A stretch of DNA of 64,000 nucleotides from Cordilura impudica. Lineage: Eukaryota > Arthropoda > Insecta > Diptera > Scathophagidae. Shown here piece by piece: positions 24,602-34,283 of this stretch; positions within the stretch are counted from its first letter, which is position 1, and every line of letters starts with the position of its first letter. Location of the stretch: NCBI GenBank assembly GCA_963682025.1, contig OY821521.1, forward strand, positions 172,656,165-172,720,164. The letters run 5' to 3'. The notes beneath the pieces were generated by a model. It did no database searches. It was given only the letters and a program-made list of their open reading frames with translations, and was not told the DNA's origin. Position numbers and translations under genes: made by a program.

Positions 24602-25775
24602 ATGTTAGTTGCAGTTTTTTTATAGCAAAATAAATGAAAAGTAATTTTTGTTTTATAACAGCGTCTTCTGTTTAGGCCATTTGTTCCTTATCGTTATATG
24701 TATCGCCACATTAGCTAATCATAATTATTTGCTAGCGAAACAAGCACTTCTTATCTAGTGTATTATATTAGCATTAATTTAATTAGTATGTAGTTGGCTT
24801 TATTGACATACATGCTATTGTAGTTGGAAGCCAGTAGTTTTTGAAATAATTTTTCATTCTTCAACGCAACATTTTATTATTTGTTTTTTAATAATATAAT
24901 TTTCTTAACATAAAAATAATTAAGCAAAATAAGTAAATATATCCATAGAATAAACAAAAAAATACGCTTGTTTTTCGATATGTTTACAAACACAAAGCAT
25001 ATGTTGAATTTAAGCAAACAGCTGCTAGTAATAGTGCCAGATTTGTTTTTCTTTTAGAGCGAGAATGTAATAACTTCCAAACTTTTCAATTTAAACGTTA
25101 AAAATCGTGATTTTTACTAATTGACGCTTTTGGGATGTCAGCTAAATTGGCGGCAAATGGTCGCATTCGATATCGAGTAAAATCAATTTAAAGAAGACGG
25201 ACAATCGTCAGACCTCATTTCACTTTTACTATGGTCCACAACTCATCTGTGACATAGTAAAATTACCTCTTAGTATTATATTTTGTAAAATAAAAAAATT
25301 ATTTCGATCGAAAAATTTCAATAACGATTGCGACGATTCTACCCCTGATTTTAGCTAAACTCAATTTCTTTTAACACTTAATTACTTTTGTTTTAACAAA
25401 ATCATTTTGTGCGTTTTTCTCGAGCGGGATACAGCAAAAAGGGCTTCCCTTTGGGATAACCTACTAAAAATTTAATTTTTATATGAAAAATCCAAATAAT
25501 TTTAAGTATTCGTATTTAGTTTGGGATCACCTAAAAAAAAATCAATTTTATATGAAAAATAAGTTCGTGTGTACCATATTTTTGATACTCTCGACCTGTG
25601 TCTTAAACTCAATATTATAATCACTATTGCGTAAGGTTACCATTTTATTACATTTCCCGATAATTAAGCTTTAAATTCTATACCATTTAAATTTAAAGTT
25701 GTTTTTCTATTTTGATCGCTATTATAATTTTTTTATGAAAACAATGATCTTTTTTTCATAGAAAGAATAAACTTC
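24602..25775. other. Upstream region of the metallophosphoesterase, no gene
   Basis: Presumably holds its promoter. 25390-25560 contains two diverged units of the gcgtttttctcgagc / gatacagcaaaaagggctt repeat that forms an array at 38860-39850. Confidence 0.5.
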
Positions 25776-25787
25776 TATTAAGTTTCC

Positions 25788-25821
25788 TCAGTTCGAATCT
25801 AATTCTCTTTACGAACGGTCG
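25788..25821 (+). promoter_or_regulatory. Internal RNA polymerase II core promoter of the jockey element (Inr + DPE)
   Basis: tcagtt at 25788-25793 fits the fly initiator TCAKTY with A+1 at 25790. GGTCG at 25817-25821 falls exactly at +28 to +32 and fits the DPE consensus RGWYV. Jockey-type elements are known to use such downstream promoters so that the full length is transcribed. Confidence 0.8.
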
Positions 25822-25965
25822 TGTAAATAATTAAAGCGCTTAGAGTACAACTATTTAAAATTAATAACAAGTGTATATTTTTGTTTTTGCAATTGCCTAT
25901 TCTTGATCTCATTTGAACTCACGTGATAGTCAATTCAGCCTAAAACAGGAATAAAAAATCTAGCG

Positions 25966-27132
25966 ATGGCCCGAGGGGCCAAATCTTCATCGAAAAGAAA
26001 GCTCCTTGCCAACAAGAAGATGACAAAACTTCCTCCGGGTTTTAACCCAAATATCCCGTCAACTTCAAGCAACAGATTTAGCCTGCTTGCTGGCCTTAAT
26101 GATATGGACGTAACTCCTGTATCAAATATTAACGAGGTTAAACAACACAAACCTCCACCTATTGTCGTTGAAGCTAACGCCTCATTTACTGAAATACAAA
26201 AACTACTTGGTAAAGATTGTATTTTCAAACGTACTTCAATTGGTACAAAAATTTTTGCTCCAAGTAAAGAAATGTTCGAATGCTACAAGCAAATTCTTAA
26301 AGAGAGTAAGTTGGAGTTTCACTCTTATGGCTCCAAAGATAATAGGTTATACACCACTTTTTTACACGGTTTACCCCGCATAAAAACTGAGGGCATCACC
26401 GCAGAGCTAAAAAACTACAACCTGTCCCCTTCTTCTGTAGCTGAAATAGTCACCAAATTCAGTTCGAACAACAATGCAGTTTACAAAGTTCAATTTGTAC
26501 GAAAAAATTTTAACCCAACTGCCTTAAGAAACGTAAGAACAATTTCAAATATAATAATTTCCTGGAAAAAATACAAATCTAGATCCAGAAATAAACCAAC
26601 TCAATGCTGGAACTGCTTAATGTATGGCCATGGCGGTGAACATTGTCATCGTAGTGCTGCTTGTATGATATGTGCAGAACAACATCATACAAGTGTGTGT
26701 CCGTTTAACACAAATGAAAAAAGACCAGCTGTTTTTACATGCTTTAATTGCAAAAAACAAGGAAAAGAGAGAACTGATCACTCTGCAAACGATATCAACT
26801 GTCCGTTACGTACTCTCTATTTGGAAACTAGAACAAGAGTTACTTCTAAAAGTCAGAATAAAAGCAGACAACAACAAAATAACTCATTTCAATTTAATGT
26901 GGGAGATTTCCCTAATTTAAGAAACAACAACACAAATTGTAACAATAACATCAATAATAACAGCAAAGCTACATATGCTAACCAGCTGAAAACAAACAAC
27001 GATTTATTTAGCATTGATGAGCTTTTTGATATTTTCACTACAGCTATGGATGATTTGCATAGGTGCACTTCAAAAGTACAACAAATCAAAGTTGTAATGT
27101 CAATGGTAAAATACGCCCATGGATTATACTAA
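25966..27132 (+). CDS. Jockey element ORF1: Gag-like nucleic-acid-binding protein
   Basis: 388 residues, intact. The N-terminus is basic. The middle (about 100-200, TTFLHGLPRIKTEG) resembles the PRE_C2HC region of insect non-LTR Gag proteins. Zinc knuckles start near residue 214: CWNCLMYGHGGEHC fits C-x2-C-x4-H-x4-C, CMICAEQHHTSVC fits C-x2-C-x3-H-x4-C, and a third, longer one begins CFNC. The tail is rich in N, Q and K. It would coat the element RNA and carry it in a ribonucleoprotein. The stop lies inside the start of ORF2 (14-bp overlap, +1 frame). Confidence 0.93.
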   Translation: MARGAKSSSKRKLLANKKMTKLPPGFNPNIPSTSSNRFSLLAGLNDMDVTPVSNINEVKQHKPPPIVVEANASFTEIQKLLGKDCIFKRTSIGTKIFAPSKEMFECYKQILKESKLEFHSYGSKDNRLYTTFLHGLPRIKTEGITAELKNYNLSPSSVAEIVTKFSSNNNAVYKVQFVRKNFNPTALRNVRTISNIIISWKKYKSRSRNKPTQCWNCLMYGHGGEHCHRSAACMICAEQHHTSVCPFNTNEKRPAVFTCFNCKKQGKERTDHSANDINCPLRTLYLETRTRVTSKSQNKSRQQQNNSFQFNVGDFPNLRNNNTNCNNNINNNSKATYANQLKTNNDLFSIDELFDIFTTAMDDLHRCTSKVQQIKVVMSMVKYAHGLY

Positions 27133-29788
27133 TAATTTAAACGAATTCAAAATGCTTCACTTGAATGCTAATGGCATTTCAAACTTTTCTAAATTAAAAC
27201 AATTTGAGATACTAATTGAACGAGAAAATATTAAAATAGCGTCTTTGAATGAAACATTTTTTTCAGAAAATCATACACCCTATTTCAAAAATTATTATTT
27301 ATATAGAAGTGACAGAACAGATGCAAGAGGAGGAGGAGTAGCTCTGTTAATTCATAAATCTGTCGCTCATAAAAACCTCTTTATATCAAACACATCATCA
27401 ATCGAAAACATCTCAATTGAAGTTATTATAAATAATAGACCTATTGTTGTATCTTCGTTATATTCACCAAGATATACTCATAACTTCTGTGCTGATATCT
27501 TGAACCTAACACCTTCCACCAAAGAATATATAGTTTTTGGCGACCTAAATGCCAAACATTGTTCTTGGAATTGCCGTTCAAATAATACTGCAGGAATTGC
27601 ACTCGACAACCTACAGCAATCAAGCAATTTTTTCATTCACTACCCTAATAGTCCAACCCTATTCCCCCATCAACACAATCGCGAAGCATCCACAGTCGAT
27701 ATTATTTTAAGCAATTCCGCTTTAGATATAGACGTAAAAACAATGGATTACGAAATACCATCAGACCATCGCCCCATTATATGTACAATTAAAAGATCAA
27801 CGGTCTCGCAGGTTGACCTCAATTATTACGATTATAGTTCAACCAACTGGAACATTTATATGAATTTTTTAGACAATAAAATCACGTTAAATTCGGATAT
27901 ATACAATACCAAGGAAATAATTGATCAGGAAATACAAAAATTTATAAATGTAGTTTTCGAAGCAAGGGATGCGTCTACACCTAAAATAACCCAACAAAAT
28001 AATTACACATTACCAGAAAGTACTGTGAAATATATTAAACTAAGAAGAAGCTTTAAAAGAAAAAGCCAACGATCTTCAAATATAGCCGAGCAAACTTTTT
28101 ATAATCAATGTACTAAGTTTCTAAGTAACATGATTGATAAAAGTATTAATTCGGAGCGCAATAAGAAATGGTCTCAATTATTATCCAATTTAAAACCAGG
28201 TGATAAATCATTTTGGAAAATAAGCAGGAACTTGCGAGGAAAAGGAAAAAATCAAATCGCTCACTTTAAAGTTGGAAATACAAAAATAACATCTGATAAG
28301 GACAAGGCTGAAGTCCTGGCAAATACATTTGTCCAAGCAAATAACCTCACTTCGAACTATAACCACTCGGCAGATACACTAATAAATACAACAGTAAATA
28401 ATTTTAAGAAGGAAAACCCCAGTTCTGAATCTGCAATTTATACATCTCTTGAAGAAGTAACGAATATTGTCTCATCAATAAAACCCTCAAAATCCCCTGG
28501 TTTTGACAATGTTCCCAACCTGCTCTTAAAGAAACTACCACTCAAAGCTCTAAAATTACTGGTTATAATATTTAACAGCTGCATCAAACTCAACTATTTC
28601 CCAAACCATTTCAAAAATGCTAAGGTTATAGCTATCAACAAACCTAGCAAGCCAAAAAATAACCCAAACAGCTACAGACCTATCAGTCTATTAAGTAACT
28701 TTGGTAAAATATTTGAAAAAATTCTACATTCTCGTCTTAGTGAATTTGTAACGACCAATTCTATTGTTGCTAAAGAACAATTTGGATTTAAAAAAGGACA
28801 TAGCACTACTCATCAAATAAACAGAATTAAAAATCAAATAATCACTAATAAAAACAATAAACGTTCAACGGGTGTAATTTTGTTAGATATTGAAAAAGCG
28901 TTTGACACCGTTTGGCATAATGGCCTCTTATTTAAACTTATTGATGCAAATATACCAAAATATCTATGTAAACTTATTTCAGATTTCATTCACGACAGAA
29001 GCTTTAAAGTTGCGATTAATAATGAAACATCAACTCCAAAAACTATTACCTCAGGGTTACCTCAAGGATCAGTCTTGTCGCCATTGCTTTACTCGATATA
29101 TACATCCGATTTTAAAGTCCCAAAATATATGAAAATTGCTTATTACGCAGATGATACTGCGTTAATTTCTTCAAACAAACTTACAAGTGCACTCCTGAAG
29201 AAAATGGAAAAGGGACTTGTAAATTGCAGTAAATATTTCCACAAATGGAAAATCAAAATTAATCCAAATAAGACCCAAGCAATAATTTTTCCATTCAACA
29301 AATCTCCCAAAAGACTGCCAAGACGTCATCTTCTTATTGGAAATAATACCATAAATGTACTTAACGATGTCAAATATCTCGGAGTTGTCTTGGACAAGAA
29401 GCTTACATTTAAACAACATATTATGGCTACGTGCCAAAAAGCTATAAAATCATTTAAAGCATTATGGCCACTACTAAATAGAAGGTCATTTCTAAACCAC
29501 CAAAACAAAAATCTACTCTTCAAAAGTGTTATAAGGCCAATATTAACATACGCGTGTCCTATTTGGAGTGACGCTGCCAACTGCCACCTAAAACACTTAC
29601 AAATTATACAAAACAAATGTCTTAAAATGATAAATAAAAAGCCCTGGAGGTATCCTACAAATCTTCTTCATGAAGAAACAGGTTATGAAAAAATTATCGA
29701 TTTCATAACAAGGATTAACAATAATTACTTTGCCAAAATTGAAAATTCCTCTTACCCACTGATAAGAGAATGTAGAGAAATAACGTAA
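27119..29788 (+). CDS. Jockey element ORF2: endonuclease-reverse transcriptase
   Basis: 889 residues, intact. The apurinic-type endonuclease comes first: LNANGIS, SLNETFF (catalytic E), VSSLYSP, FGDLNAKHCSW near residue 140, VDIILS, and SDHRPI near 215. The reverse transcriptase follows: SPGFDNVPNLLLKKL, SYRPISLLSNFGKIFEKIL, FGFKKGHSTTHQ, LLDIEKAFDTVWH near 590, SGLPQGSVLSPLLY, and YYADDTALIS near 676 with both catalytic aspartates. The C-terminus keeps the RPILTYACPIW thumb motif. No RNase H. It nicks the target and primes cDNA from it. The start ATG overlaps the ORF1 stop, so translation may depend on reinitiation. Confidence 0.96.
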   Translation: MDYTNNLNEFKMLHLNANGISNFSKLKQFEILIERENIKIASLNETFFSENHTPYFKNYYLYRSDRTDARGGGVALLIHKSVAHKNLFISNTSSIENISIEVIINNRPIVVSSLYSPRYTHNFCADILNLTPSTKEYIVFGDLNAKHCSWNCRSNNTAGIALDNLQQSSNFFIHYPNSPTLFPHQHNREASTVDIILSNSALDIDVKTMDYEIPSDHRPIICTIKRSTVSQVDLNYYDYSSTNWNIYMNFLDNKITLNSDIYNTKEIIDQEIQKFINVVFEARDASTPKITQQNNYTLPESTVKYIKLRRSFKRKSQRSSNIAEQTFYNQCTKFLSNMIDKSINSERNKKWSQLLSNLKPGDKSFWKISRNLRGKGKNQIAHFKVGNTKITSDKDKAEVLANTFVQANNLTSNYNHSADTLINTTVNNFKKENPSSESAIYTSLEEVTNIVSSIKPSKSPGFDNVPNLLLKKLPLKALKLLVIIFNSCIKLNYFPNHFKNAKVIAINKPSKPKNNPNSYRPISLLSNFGKIFEKILHSRLSEFVTTNSIVAKEQFGFKKGHSTTHQINRIKNQIITNKNNKRSTGVILLDIEKAFDTVWHNGLLFKLIDANIPKYLCKLISDFIHDRSFKVAINNETSTPKTITSGLPQGSVLSPLLYSIYTSDFKVPKYMKIAYYADDTALISSNKLTSALLKKMEKGLVNCSKYFHKWKIKINPNKTQAIIFPFNKSPKRLPRRHLLIGNNTINVLNDVKYLGVVLDKKLTFKQHIMATCQKAIKSFKALWPLLNRRSFLNHQNKNLLFKSVIRPILTYACPIWSDAANCHLKHLQIIQNKCLKMINKKPWRYPTNLLHEETGYEKIIDFITRINNNYFAKIENSSYPLIRECREIT

Positions 29789-30100
29789 AATTAAAAAGAA
29801 ATCATCAAATTGAAAATTATATGCTTATAGAGGTCTATTATTTCTAATAAACCTTCTATAAGCATATAAATATTTTCAGATAGTATTTGAATTTATTAAA
29901 TCATATAAAGGTTTTTCCTCCCATTTTCCTTTAAAAATCATTAAAAATAATATAAAAACTATTTAATATCTCTAGATCCTATGTATTATTTGTTGCAATA
30001 TCTATATGTAAAGATAAGATCTCATATGTAAATATCAAAATTTGTTAAAATATGAAAATAAAGGAAGAATATTTAATTGAAATTGAATATTAAGTTTCCT

Positions 30101-31121
30101 TCATAATAGATCAAAGAGAAATACTTTTTAACGCAGCCGGAGTTAGATACCCAAATTTAAAGTAAGGACAAGGACCATATATAATAGAGGATGCGCAAAC
30201 TGAAATTTGGTGACATGAAAACTGAAAATGCAAGATGGAAAATAAGCATGTATACATGTCACTCCAAATGGGGACCGAAAACGATGTGTTGCTAGACCCA
30301 AATATCTGTCTTGTATACGGTCATTGGTTTTTGCACGATAAAAATTTTACTATAATTATTATTTTACCATAATTGAAATTTATTGTATGCACACCCAACA
30401 AAAGAACAAAATATAAAACAACGAAAATTTTAGAATTAAAATTTATTGAAATGTTATGTATGTACATAAATGAAATGTTATATATGTACATAATAATAAA
30501 AAATGAATTAAAAAAAAAAAAAATTATTACAATTGTAATTATTACTTAATATGTATATTATGGTAAACTTAAGTTTGTCATTCCGAAGAACTAATTTCCG
30601 ACCCCATAAAGTATATATATTCTTGATCCTTATTACAGCTCGAGTCGATATAGCATGTCCGTCTGTCTGTTGAAATCACGCTCATTCACAAAATAAACCA
30701 TTTACCTATGTAAAGTTACGATATAATTGTATGCCATTATTTCCACCAGGTTGGTATTTATAATGGAGTAAATCGGACGTCCTATATTGTACACCAATAA
30801 GAAAGGCAATTAACTTTAAATTTAATTGGTATCCGAAATTGAAATTTCAGTGCCGACAACAGTTTTAAAGTGGTACCCAATATTGGTTGTAATATTGAGT
30901 TTAACATGCTGCAAATAAAAATATGAAATAGAATAAAAATGTAAAATACAAATAAAGAAATAAAAAAAATTTATTTTACAACAAATTCAATTTAAAAAAA
31001 AATAACAATTAAATATACCAAAACAATTCACAGAAAATAATATAGGAAAAAACAAAAAATAAATGAACAGAAACAATTAACAAAAAAGAATAAAAAAATT
31101 AAAAATTAAGAAAAACACATT
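30101..31121. other. AT-rich spacer with Helentron fragments
   Basis: 30575-30910 holds a family A-like piece (gtttgtcattccg, then catgtccgtctgtctgttga) and a family C-like body (ggtacccaatattggttgta). The rest up to the chimeric gene is A-rich. No gene. Confidence 0.6.
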
Positions 31122-32738
31122 TTAGAAACTTAATTTATTCATTTGCCCCTTGAATAAGGCATCATTTATTAATTGCTCCGCCAGGAGCCTCTGCCACGAG
31201 GTCATTGTGCGCAATTTCGACGCAACAAGGACCCCGTACATGTCGCACTCATCCATGACTTCCCCTTTTTTTGTCGTGTGCCGACGTAAAAGAATATTGT
31301 TTTCCCTTTTCACTTCTTCTTCTTCCGTTTCGTCAACGATTTCGACCACTTTAGTTTTTGGGGACATAACAACTTCATAGCGAACACTTTCATCGGAGTC
31401 ATGCTGTCGGACATGAATACATTGTATGATATCTTCCCGGAGGTGAGGTTGATTAAGTAAAAAATGCATTGATGATTGAACGCATTTCAGACGTATCAAA
31501 ACGGATACGTCACAGAAACATTCCAAAAACATACGTAATAAGGCGGGATGTTTTTTCGATAATTGCGAGTCCTTTTCAGAGAACATGCGTGCCAATAAAG
31601 AGACAGCCTCTGTAAAAGAAAATTGTTATAATGAGGTTTTTTCTTTTTTGAGCAATAAACTAATTTTAAACTAACTTAAACGTTCTTGTATATTTGAAGA
31701 TTTCAATTTACATTCCAGCCGAGGCAGAACTGAACACAAAATATTTGGACATATTATGTGTAGTTCATATATCAGATCATAAATCTTGTGGCATATTTCG
31801 TATTTATAATCAATTTTATCCAATACTAAAACTTGGTGGAAGAACTATAAGGGATGGAAGGGGAATATATGAAAAATTTTAGATTAATTAGTACATTAAC
31901 TTCTATTAGCTAAAATCAAAGGTCTTTTGGAAGCCTATTTTAAGACCTTACCATTTTTATTATTTTTTCGAATGAATCACAAGTCTTTACGATCAATTGT
32001 TCGGCCAATTGATAGGCATATTTGTTTTGTGATTTTTTAGGTTCAACAATATTAATCAAAATCAAATCCAAAATGTGGGTTGTAAAATTATCTGCTTTAT
32101 TTATCAAAGGCGACATGATATCGATCATAAAATTTTTAACTTTGGTACTATGCTCCTCACTGAAACGTAAAATAAGACGTTTAAAATAATAATAATAATT
32201 TCAACTTACTTGACAATTTTAAACATCATGCCAAATAGTTCACAAAATATATGTGCACACTCCTCCAGTTCGAAACACATATTGAATGACTTGACATAAG
32301 CTAAATTTTCCAAAAGATAAAAGTAACGTTTGAAGGATGGATCTTTTGGATCTTTAAGACCCAGTAATTGTTTGATAAAAAATAAAAATATAGTCTTGAC
32401 TTGCTCTTTATCTTTGTAGGGTGCTACAGGAGCATAAACACGTAAAACATCAGCTATACAACAGGCCACCAACAGTTGAACATCACGTGAATAATGATGC
32501 AGAAAGTAATCTTCAGCCAGATGCAGTGACAGGGGAATATATTGTTGATACATGACATTATCTTGGTCCATGGTTTGTAGAACCTTTGCTAATGTCTGGT
32601 AGGTATATATAAAAAAATTGTGTGAAATGTGGGATGAGGATTTTTTTTAGAACTTACTCTTAGACGTCTTATTAGTTCATCTATTCCCAGGTCTTCTGTA
32701 AGGGGTCTGCATCCAGTTGGATATGAAAAATCTGCCAT
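31122..32738 (-). CDS. Chimeric gene: duplicated Pds5 N-terminus fused to an unrelated BESS-like tail
   Basis: Exons 32738-32658, 32595-32210, 32159-31952, 31844-31676 and 31609-31122 match the first five pds5 exons. The first four have exactly the parental lengths (81, 386, 208, 169 nt) and every GT/AG is kept. The frame is open to the stop at 31122: 443 residues. Residues 1 to about 364 follow Pds5 with scattered substitutions (DQDDG to DQDNV, LADDY to LAEDY, HHC to HHY). Near 31361 homology stops just after RYEVVM, and about 79 residues of another origin follow: an acidic stretch (EIVDETEEEEVKREN), a basic patch (LLRRHTTKKGE), then MYGVLVASKLRTM and WQRLLAEQLINDALFKGQM. The last part resembles BESS-type C-termini by eye only. 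Retained introns rule out a retrocopy. The product would keep the N-terminal HEAT repeats and lack the rest. It could still be an unexpressed pseudogene. Confidence 0.75.
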
Positions 32739-33855
32739 GTTTTATAAATATATACCAGCTGATTTTTTTCTAATTTTATCGGTACTTATTGAAACCAATG
32801 GAGAAAAATGTTAAAATCATGTATTATCTTTACAAAAGAAAATTTAAAGATTTCGATATTTTAAAAGGAGTTCTGAGCATATCAGTAAAAACTATTTTTA
32901 CCTATTTCACTGTAAAAACTATTTTACCTACTTTACTGTAAAAACTATTTTACCTATTTTACTGTAAAAACTATTTTACCTACTTTACTGTAAAAACTGT
33001 TACCTATTTTACTGTAAAAACTATTTTACCTATTTTACTATAAAAACTATTTTACCTATTTTACTGATATGCTCCAAGGAAAACTGCACTTGCAAATAAA
33101 GGATGCATCCAAGAACTGGTGTAATTTGGACTAGTAGAAAAAAGTACTGCGCATCTAAAAAATTGTAGGTTCTAATCATTTTCCATTTGGCGGTAATTTT
33201 TTCAAGTTAACTTTATCTTAAGGTATTTGTAACGCAAAAGTACTTTAAATTTTTATTGAAACACTTTATAAAATCTATCAAAATTATCATGACCAGGACG
33301 AGGACCAGCACTAACAAACTGATTTAAAAGATCCACCATTTGAGATTCTCTTGAGCAGAACATGTCATTTGAGATCTTCAAAATATTATCTGTGTATTAA
33401 AGTAGACGCGAAAAACACAATATTATACTAAAGAAATTTTGCGTACTCGTTTTATTTTTGATTTCACTTCGTGGCTGCTTCCTTATTGCTTTGATATTTT
33501 CTTTAGCGTTTTTCTGATGCTTTATTTTGGTTTACACAATAATTAGATTTCAGTTCATTCCCAATACTTACAGGTTCAAGTTTTGATTAATTTTAAAAAT
33601 TAGCTTTTAAAGTTGTTTTTTCCACTGAATACAAATGTAAATGACAGTTGGCAGCAGTTTTATTGTTATACACTGAGAGAAAGAGGTACCTCCTGAAAGG
33701 AGGGTATGTTTAAACTTTTAGCAGCCTATTCGAATTAAATTTTTTTAATAAGATTCTGGAAAAAAAAATTGATTATTTTAGATAAATAAAAAAAAAATGT
33801 CATTAATATATTATATCCGTTTTATTTCTCTATATACATTACATAATGTATATAT
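31361..33855 (-). repeat. Segmental duplication of pds5 5' region (paralogous to about 20174-22925)
   Basis: The block matches pds5 exons 1-5 and about 1.1 kb of upstream sequence, in the same orientation and about 11 kb away. Shared upstream landmarks include the start region, the stretch after 33090 (compare 21740), the segment at 33430-33560 (compare 22120-22390), and agcctattcgaattaaattt at 33724 (compare 22791). Similarity stops near the TATA-rich stretch at 33850 (compare 22920), before the metallophosphoesterase 3' end. A 26-bp minisatellite has expanded inside the copy. Confidence 0.88.
32883..33066. repeat. 26-bp minisatellite upstream of the Pds5 chimera
   Basis: About seven tandem units of GTAAAAACTATTTTACCTA followed by TTTTACT, with small changes (one unit shortened). 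The parental pds5 upstream region has only one short related piece near 21707 (cagtaaaacctattgtactg). The array therefore grew after the duplication. Confidence 0.9.
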
Positions 33856-34270
33856 TAGGGTGTGTCAATTATTTTTACTCCATGGGTTCATCGCGGTTCT
33901 GGTACTATGGGCCATAACAAGGATATTTGCCCAAGGAACCATACCTCTAATGTAAAAAAAATTGCTGAAAATTAACAAATAAAAATTTAAAGCTTCCCAA
34001 AAAGAAATTGGGTCGTCCGAAAAAACTTTCACCGTGCGGTAAACGCAGAATTATTAAAGAAGCATTAAATAGCCTAATGTTCTTAAACCAAATTGGGTGT
34101 AACATAGATCGCCTCTGTGAACTCATTGTTAGCAGGTGCACCCTGGGTAACGCTAACTGATCTATAACTTTTGGTTGTCAAACTATCAGAATATTATCCT
34201 GATCTCCTTGTAAATTCAAAACCAAGTGAATAAATATAAATATATATAAGAAAAATCAAATTACAACACA
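33856..34270 (+). pseudogene. Possible Tc1-like transposase N-terminal remnant
   Basis: The plus strand gives KLGRPKKLSPCGKRRIIKEA near 34005, which fits the GRPRK and helix-turn-helix region of Tc1-like transposases, followed by broken sequence. Starts near a TA-rich boundary at the end of the pds5 duplication. Short, so tentative. Confidence 0.45.
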
Positions 34271-34283
34271 GAACAAATATATA

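Larger units (their letters stand above)
25789..30087 (+). mobile_element. Complete jockey-clade non-LTR retrotransposon with target-site duplication
   Basis: A 13-bp duplication (tattaagtttcct) at 25776-25788 and 30088-30100 exactly brackets the element (4299 bp). It has a 177-bp 5' UTR, two intact overlapping ORFs, a 3' UTR of about 300 bp and a short AT-rich 3' end (attgaaattgaa) rather than a long poly-A. ORF2 has endonuclease and reverse transcriptase without RNase H, as in the jockey clade. Intact ORFs and a perfect duplication point to a recent insertion. Confidence 0.95.

Noticed and set aside
31122..32738. Chimera as a processed (retrotransposed) pseudogene
   Set aside because: All four introns are present at parental positions and the upstream region is copied too.
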